DNA from: Ipomoea triloba
Lineage: Eukaryota; Streptophyta; Magnoliopsida; Solanales; Convolvulaceae
DNA length: 64,000 bases
Direction of reading: 5' to 3'
NCBI RefSeq assembly: GCF_003576645.1
Contig: NC_044927.1
Span: 17,603,185-17,667,184 of the forward strand
The translations under genes were made by a program, and so were the position numbers. The notes under the pieces were generated by a model. That model was not told where the DNA came from and ran no database searches. It saw only the letters and a list, made by a program, of their open reading frames with translations. Within the stretch, counting starts at the first letter, position 1; every line of letters begins with the position of its first letter. This document shows positions 58,338 through 64,000 of the stretch, piece by piece.

Positions 58338-58373
58338 CCCGTGACTAAAATTGAAAGAACTGCATCATTGGCA

Positions 58374-58497
58374 TTATAATACTCTCAACCTATTGAAACC
58401 GACACAAGAGTCAATATTGACTCCACTGAGGCTCAAACCCACCACCTCCCGTATAAAGAGAAGGATTTGATGCCATTGGACCACAAGGTCCTTGGCG
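58374..58497 (-). mobile_element. tRNA-derived SINE (family A)
   Basis: On the minus strand: gccaaggaccttgtggtcca, A-box-like TGGTCCAATGGC, B-box-like GGGTTTGAGCCTC, then tgactcttgtgtcgg. Same family as 21014-21173. Confidence 0.7.
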
Positions 58498-58601
58498 ATT
58501 TTGACTTGATTTAAATAATTTTCAATTGTATATTCATGAATTAATTATCTTCAAGTGTATGAAATGTGTATATATTTTTCAGCAAATATCTTATCAACTT
58601 G

Positions 58602-58604
<3 letters not shown>

Positions 58605-58655
<51 letters not shown>

Positions 58656-58760
58656 TGTATATATGTATATACATATATGTATATACATATATACATATAT
58701 GTATATACATATATACATATATGTATATACATATATACATATATGTATATACATATATAC

Positions 58761-58802
<42 letters not shown>
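58605..58802. repeat. (TA)n and TACATATATA array
   Basis: About 200 bp of alternating pyrimidine-purine with a higher-order acatatatgtat unit. Near-palindromic throughout, so open in frames on both strands that are not genes. Confidence 0.9.
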
Positions 58803-58805
<3 letters not shown>

Positions 58806-58829
58806 ATGGTCTTATCGGGACCGAGTCTA

Positions 58830-60340
58830 TCATAAATCGGATATAATAATATAGAACTGAACAAGAAATAGTAATATTATTGATTGGGGTGTGAGGCCCA
58901 ACATAATATGTACAAAGTCCAAATGTACCGGCCCAAGAAATGGCGGCCCATATAATAAATAAATAAATAATATGGGGACTAGTAAATAAATACAATAAAT
59001 AAGGAACTTAGGGACTAATTAATAAATAAATACTAAAGAATACCCAACCATGCTGGCACTAAGACTCGAACCTAGGCACACCAACCAGGGGAGGAAGACC
59101 TGACCCCTGAACTATTGAGTGGATCGTGATCTAAGAGATGCTTGGTATGGACCAAACCCCCACCTTTTATATTGTTGATGGGTCGCCTGGCACCCTCCAC
59201 GTGTACGGCATCAAGATGGCGCCAATCCCCTACCAAACACGCGTCCCACGCCTTCCCATCATGACAGCCCCCCACCATCCACGTGCTTGGGTCTTCGGTC
59301 AAACTTTGCGGAGGAAGGCACGAAGGACACGACGCAAGGCACCCGCGAGCATGCCCACCCACGCAGCCGCCACCAGGCGCGATGGGGTGCGCTGGTCGCA
59401 CGCTGAGGGGCGCGACCAGCGCACTTGGGGTGTCGTGGGCCGGGGCGGTGATCGCCGCCCACGGTGCCCCCTCCGGACGAGGGTGGCGGGCAGTGCTCCC
59501 GCCCCTCCTGGCGTGCACTGGTCATTCTCCTTGTTTGCATTGTTCCTTGCGCGCACTGGTCAACTTCCTAGCATGCACCATACCCCTAGCGGTCGCGTCA
59601 CTCCTCTTGCCCACTCCATAATCATCATGTCACTCCCCCTACCCACTCCATAACCATCATGTCACTCCCCCTACCCACTCCATAACCGTCATGTTACTCC
59701 TCCTACCACTCCACCATAGCACTCCCCCTACCTACTTCATAACCGTCATTTCAGTCCTCATACCCACTCAATAACCGTCATGTTACTTCTCCTACCCACT
59801 CACTCTATTGGGCTTATCTTGCGCCACCTTACTCTTGTCTCACACCCCTCATTCTTTGGGCTTGGCCCCAACTAAAAAAATTGGGCCCATATCCCATAAC
59901 CCCATCATAAGTCTCCCACTTCTTGTAGTTATTGGATAATGACTACGAGAAGTATTAATAGGTCCTGCCAGACTCCTCAGATTCTCACTCCCATCAAGAA
60001 CCTATTCCTTCACTGCGCCCCCACACAATCCATTTTCTCCTAGCTAATTAACTCTTCCCATTCCCAATCCTTCAACACACACTCCCGTGTTGCCTACCAA
60101 TACCACAGCTACCCCCAAACCTCCACTATTATGCCATCACTATCCACTTTGTTTCTTCTAGATAGCTCTATAGTCTCCCACATATGACGTCCATCAGGAT
60201 GATTCAGCTTTCTTACAAACCCTACAATAAAAGGACAGAGATACTTGTCTCCTTCCCTCGCCTGAGCTTATTGAAAAGCCATGTTGCAAGGGGGAACTTA
60301 GTGGCCTACCGAGGAATAGGATCTAGCAACCGCTGAGCCA
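58830..60340. other. GC-rich and low-AT block, possible element remnant
   Basis: Unlike the rest of the window in composition. 59040-59110 read on the minus strand has a perfect B-box-like GGTTCGAGTCT and could be a SINE. 59200-59560 is GC-rich, with overlapping open frames on both strands but no recognisable protein. 59609-59800 is a minisatellite. It may be part of the gypsy element that continues at 61596-62340, but no LTR pair could be shown. Confidence 0.4.
59609..59800. repeat. About 35-bp minisatellite
   Basis: Roughly six units of cccactccataaccgtcatgt + actcccccta with substitutions and one shortened unit. Confidence 0.8.
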
Positions 60341-60364
60341 TTGAATTTATAAATTCATTGATTG

Positions 60365-60478
60365 TCGTAGAGCGAGATAAATAACAAGTCGACCGCTGAG
60401 AAGCGGGATAGATGATAAGTCGACCGCTGAGCGGCAGGATAGATGATAAGTCGACCGCTAAGAAGCGGGATAGATGTT
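60365..60478. repeat. 36-bp minisatellite
   Basis: Three units of gataagtcgaccgctgagaa + gcgggatagat, slightly diverged. Confidence 0.85.
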
Positions 60479-60530
60479 AAGGTTGTGGGCCGCCTGCTGC
60501 CTCATGCTAGCACCACACACCCCCCTTTTT

Positions 60531-61300
60531 TAGGGATACCATCCCATTGACTTAGGAACGCTGCCTTTTAGTGTTGTGGGCTGCCTATTTCTCCATGCTA
60601 GCCCCACGCACTTCTCTTTTTTTTTTTTTTTTCTTGCAAGCTGGGTAGCGTACCTTTCCCTACAGGCCCATATACGTAGTTTGGGGTGTTCGCCAAGTTC
60701 TTAGGGATACCATCCCATTGACTTAGGAACGCTGCCTTTTAGTGTTGTGGGCTGCCTATTTCTCCATGCTAGCCCCACGCCCTTCTCTTTTTTTTTTTTT
60801 TTCTTGCAAGCTGGGTAGCGTACCTTTCCCTACAGGCCCATATACGTAGTTTGGGGTGTTCGCCAAGTTCTTAGGGATACCATCCCATTGACTTAGGAAC
60901 GCTGCCTTTTAGTGTTGTGGGCTGCCTATTTCTCCATGCTAGCCCCACGCCCTTCTCTTTTTTTTTTTTTTTCTTGCAAGCTGGGTAGCGTACCTTTCCC
61001 TACAGGCCCATATACGTAGTTTGGGGTGTTCGCCAAGTTCTTAGGGATACCATCCCATTGACTTAGGAACGCTGCCTTTTAGTGTTGTGGGCTGCCTATT
61101 TCTCCATGCTAGCCCCACGCACTTCTCTTTTTTTTTTTTTTTTCTTGCAAGCTGGGTAGCGTACCTTTCCCTACAGGCCCATATACGTAGTTTGGGGTGT
61201 TCGCCAAGTTCTTAGGGATACCATCCCATTGACTTAGGAACGCCCGCCTTTTAAGGGTTGTGGGCTGCTTGCTGCTTCATGTTAGCACCACACACTTTTT
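60531..61300. repeat. 170-bp tandem array, four full units plus part of a fifth
   Basis: Units begin tagggataccatcccattga at 60531, 60702, 60872, 61042 and 61213 (periods 171, 170, 170, 171). Each has a T run of 15-16 bases after cttctc and ends gtgttcgccaagttct. The middle units are almost identical. The array lies on the 3' side (minus strand) of the gypsy protease fragment at 61596-62340. Confidence 0.92.
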
Positions 61301-61595
61301 TTTTACTGATGTCTCGGCCTGATGCCAAGTTAATAAGAAATCTATAGCTGTGAAAGCATGTACGAGCTTTCATTGAAGAAAATAAAGAGAACATATATAC
61401 AAGTCGTATATAAATACCTCGAAGGCTTATTCTCGCGAAACCTTTGCCACTTGCTTCGAGTCGATCTCGGAGGTTTATTCTTGCAACGCCCTTTTAACTT
61501 GCTTCAAGTTTATATGGCCTTTATGTCGAGTCTGTCCAGTTCCGGACAGTTCCTTATTTGTTGCTTACCGGTAGTTATTCTTCCCCTATTCTTTG

Positions 61596-62344
61596 TCAGG
61601 CCTTTCGGTAGCATTCACGAGCTATCTGTTGGTCCCCTCGCACCACTCCGATCCATTTGGGAGTGTGGAACTTTAGACACATGTGTTTCATTGAAATGAT
61701 TCCCTTTACATTCGCCAGCCCTGGCCTTCCCAAGATGATATTGTGGGCACAGGTTATCCGGACGACCACAAAATCCATCTCTACTTCCTGTAACCGTATG
61801 GATCCCTCTGTCTCAATAGTATCCCCGTAAACCCAGTGAGTGGAGTTTTGACTGGTCGGAGTTGATCATGGGCGAATCCTAGTTTCACGAAGACATCGTA
61901 ATACATCATGTTTACACTACTCCCTGTGTCCACTAAGATCCATCTCACCTCAGTTTCGTTTATTCCCAACGAGATGACCAAGGCGTCGTGGGACGGGATT
62001 CCCTTACCTGGAGGTCGTTATCCGAGAAGGTAATACTTTCTTGTCTTTGCTTCCTAGGGACATGAGGTTCCTCCACCGACCCTGCATATTCTTCTTCGGC
62101 TCCCGTGGGAGACCATCCCCCAAATATCACATTTATGACTAGGCGTTTGCCCTTATCCATGGACTCCTTGGCAAATTTATCTTCGGGCGGAGTAGGGTAG
62201 CGAGGGCGCTCAATCGGCCCCCTCCTCCATATGTTCCCGTGGTGCATCCTATTCCAATCAATGTAGTTTCCTAGCTGGCCTGATTGAACGAGTACCTCTA
62301 TCTCCTTTCTCCAAGCTTGACATTTCTCTATGCTATGCACATAT
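61596..62344 (-). pseudogene. Ty3/gypsy end of gag and aspartic protease
   Basis: Minus-strand frames 62340-61960, 61981-61781 and 61778-61596 form one sequence with two frameshifts (about 62005-62015 and about 61826). First part: MHSIEKCQAWRKEIEVLVQS (end of the Gag zinc region) and LVINVIFGGWSPTG. Protease: EVRWILVDTGSSVNMMYYD with the DTGS active site, then ILGRPGLANVKGIISMKH and IGVVRGDQQIARECY. This order is typical of plant Tat/Athila-type elements. The reverse transcriptase that should follow is absent; instead the sequence runs into the tandem arrays. The 5' side is cut by the SIRE-like LTR at 62345. Confidence 0.85.
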
Positions 62345-63552
62345 TGTTGGTCCCAAGGGGATGGGGTACAAGTCTAGAGGGGGGGGGGGTGAATAGACTT
62401 GTATGAGATTTTGCAAATCTTTTCGACCTCTCGTGTGTATTGAACTCAGGATGTTTAGGTTCGATACCTCACGAGGTGAAGACAAAGTTTTATGCGCAGC
62501 GGAAAAGTTATCCCCTTTTAGTTAGCACGAGTTTGAGTTAGTTAGAGAGGTGTATTTATATGTAGTGCAATCGAGAGGTTAGCGAGAGATAAATGCAGAA
62601 AATAAATGCGAGAGAGATTTTTAAGTGGTTCGGCCAACCCGCCTACGTCCACTCTTCTTCCAGAAACTCTCTGGAAGGATTGCACTAAAAACTTCCCTTT
62701 TCAGTACAATATCGAGCGCTTGAGCGTTGATCACGAAGCCCGCCTCAAGCCTCAGGTTTTTCGCCCCGCTTCTTGTTACTCCACCTATCGAGCACTTGAG
62801 CTTTGATCACCAAGCCCGCCTCAAGTCTCAGGATCTTCACAAGACAGCTCCCAGGTTACTCCGCCTCTCCTCAGGTTTTTCTCCCCGCTTCCAGTTCCTC
62901 CCCCTCTCGAGCACTTGAGCTTTGATCACCAAGCCCGCCTCAAGCCTCAGGATCTTCACTAGACAGCTGCCAGGTTACTCCGCCTCTTCTTGCTTAATCC
63001 AAAGCAAGGACCTTTGGTTGTCACAGTTGAGTGTAACAAACTCCAATCTGACCAAAAGCTATCGTTGAATCCACTTCAGTGTAGGGCAGCTTCGGTCACC
63101 TTCTAGATGTGTAGCAGTTTAAGCTATGTAACTCTCTCAAACGTTTGAATATCAGGATGATATTCCGAATTAAGCGCTTTCACTTGAACGTTTGAATCAG
63201 ACACCTCTTTTGAATTTTGAATGAACCAACCTATTGATCACTGTGTCTTCACGTCCTTATATATGANCTTATGTCTCGAGACTTAGTTGATGTCTCGCAG
63301 ACCCTTATTCCTCCAGTGTCGTCCCGTGCCTTCTCCTGATCTATCCATAAGATTACAACACGAGACTTTCTAAGATGTTCACACAAGTTTACCTTAAGCT
63401 TAAATATCTTCCGAGTTGAGCTCAAGTTACCCGGTTGTATTTTCGCTCTTAGTTTACTTGTCGAACTTACATTGATTCCTATCTTTCGAGACTTAGGGTA
63501 TTCTAAAATACATTTTGGTATCATCAAAACCTAATACATTATGTTCCTAACA
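62345..63552 (-). mobile_element. 3' LTR of a SIRE-like copia element (minus strand)
   Basis: On the minus strand it runs from TGTTAGGAACATAATGTATT (63552) to ...cttgggaccaaCA (62345), 1208 bp. Directly upstream (plus strand 63553-63567) is a polypurine tract, so this is a 3' LTR and the element continues past the right window edge. The LTR contains imperfect repeats around gagcacttgagctttgatca + ccaagcccgcctcaag (about 62708-62990). An N is at 63267. Length, PPT and the adjoining gatgatgccaacac match the SIRE/Maximus type. It is inserted in the gypsy fragment to its left. Confidence 0.8.
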
Positions 63553-63567
63553 ATTTCCCCCTTTTTG
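63553..63567 (-). promoter_or_regulatory. Polypurine tract of the SIRE-like element
   Basis: Minus strand caaaaagggggaaat immediately before the LTR start. Confidence 0.85.
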
Positions 63568-63767
63568 ATGATGCCAACACTTATACTTACTCGTATGACT
63601 GATTAGCAAGAAAAGAACATTGATTTTATTTTCAGCGCATACGGTAAGTTTGACAAGCGAGCTAATCTGCTAAAGCATGAAGTAAAGACTCATGCAACAC
63701 CCCAGCAAAAGATATATATATATTAACATAACGGGAATGTTTTACAAGACTTTAGCAGAAAATTATG
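63568..63767 (-). mobile_element. Internal 3' end of the SIRE-like element
   Basis: Non-coding stretch before the polypurine tract. No frame is recognised in the 200 bp available. Confidence 0.5.
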
Positions 63768-64000
63768 GGTCTGTTTACTAACAGAAAACTGTTTTCTGTT
63801 TTCTATTTTTCAATTTTTCAGTTTTCATTCTCTGTTTTTTGTTTAGAAAACTTGTTTACTAACACTTATTTTTTCAAATTTATTTTTTCAAATTAACGTT
63901 ATAAATTTAACAATAAGTTTAATTTCGTGTTATTTTTAGACCTTATATTTAAAATATATTTGATTTAAATAGAATAAATATATATTTTACTTTGAAGTCC
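63768..64000. mobile_element. Start of a hAT-like MITE (cut by window edge)
   Basis: Begins gggtctgtttactaacagaa, followed by repeated gttttctgtttt and ttttcaattttt motifs, an end structure like that of the MITE at 30600-31157. The other end is outside the window. Confidence 0.4.

Larger units (their letters stand above)
56525..58375 (+). pseudogene. NAP1: NAP1 nucleosome assembly protein pseudogene (introns kept)
   Basis: Exon remnants keep their splice sites: 56525-56624 (NKLQDLTGQYSNMVGSLSPD), 56685-56776 ([20 protein letters not shown]), 56894-57043 (RYEIVNGIVEVEG...GVPHFWLTTMKNNEVLGEE), 57818-58002 ([33 protein letters not shown]) and 58194-58375 (TEIEWYLEKCL). NAP1 is a histone H2A-H2B chaperone. 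The copy is dead: stops at the end of exon one (Gln expected), in exon three, twice in exon four and in exon five, plus a frameshift after KKR in the first. The last exon carries a 59-bp tandem duplication. A hAT MITE sits in the intron after exon three. Because introns are present it arose by DNA duplication, not retroposition. The 3' acidic part is missing. 55640-56524 may hold the decayed 5' end. Confidence 0.88.

Noticed and set aside
58526..58995. Several overlapping frames on both strands
   Set aside because: They are the near-palindromic TATACA array read in all frames.
59072..59653. GC-rich open frames of up to 171 codons on both strands
   Set aside because: Stop-poor because GC-rich; overlapping on both strands, no recognisable domain, arginine/proline-rich composition.
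60531..61300. Regular repeats considered as a CRISPR-like array
   Set aside because: Units are head-to-tail with no unique spacers, in a plant retroelement context.
61358..61699. Plus-strand 113-codon frame
   Set aside because: Lies partly antisense to the gypsy protease and has no recognisable domain.

Overview
The window is nuclear DNA of a flowering plant, most probably a eudicot. It has intron-rich genes with GT-AG splicing, very AT-rich intergenic DNA, and Ty1/copia, Ty3/gypsy, L1-type LINE, Helitron, MULE and hAT elements of plant type. The species cannot be fixed from the sequence. Only one gene looks intact: a ten-exon site-2 protease (S2P) gene on the minus strand at 34575-42140, read here exon by exon to a continuous 521-codon frame. 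Almost everything else is mobile DNA in several nested layers.

Left part (1-20.3 kb): the last 44 bp of a SIRE-like LTR; a Pack-MULE (665-1697, 9-bp target duplication) carrying a piece of an EXORDIUM/PHI-1 gene; a nest of Helitrons (about 1.8-14.3 kb), one with an RPA1-like OB-fold exon; and two poly(A)-tailed retroelements of one family in opposite orientation (15.1-15.8 and 19.4-20.1 kb), each with its own target duplication. Five single N bases mark joins. At three of them the flanking sequence is exactly duplicated (1834, 484 and 39 bp), which looks like unmerged contig overlap rather than biology.

Middle part (20.3-45 kb): a Ty1/copia element with 150/154-bp LTRs (21339-25757) whose single gag-pol frame is broken by one frameshift and three stops; an intergenic stretch with small hAT-like and other MITEs and SINEs; then S2P. 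Intron 4 of S2P holds a 2.1-kb LTR element that encodes only Gag (37906-39983, target duplication atgtc), matching the TR-GAG type. Just upstream of S2P is a decayed LINE (about 42.6-45.0 kb) with its reverse transcriptase fused in frame to its RNase H by an internal deletion.

Right part (45-64 kb): a 300-bp tandem duplication split by a 1753-bp solo LTR (target duplication attac); a GC-ended hAT element (49847-55631, 8-bp duplication actactcg) that itself contains a second copia element (50221-55049, duplication actct); an intron-containing NAP1 pseudogene (56.5-58.4 kb) broken by stops and a hAT MITE; a GC-rich block with minisatellites; a rearranged Ty3/gypsy element (minus strand, end of gag plus protease) next to four 170-bp tandem units; and a 1.2-kb SIRE-like 3' LTR inserted into that gypsy element.

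A common theme is decay by C-to-T or G-to-A changes: nearly all stops in the two copia elements and the NAP1 pseudogene are one such transition away from the expected Trp, Gln or Arg codon. No candidate for a new defence or RNA system was seen. The most informative items are the Gag-only element in the S2P intron, the gene-capturing MULE with an empty-site paralogue in the same window, the nested Helitrons around the RPA exon, and the truncated gypsy element next to a nucleosome-length tandem array.
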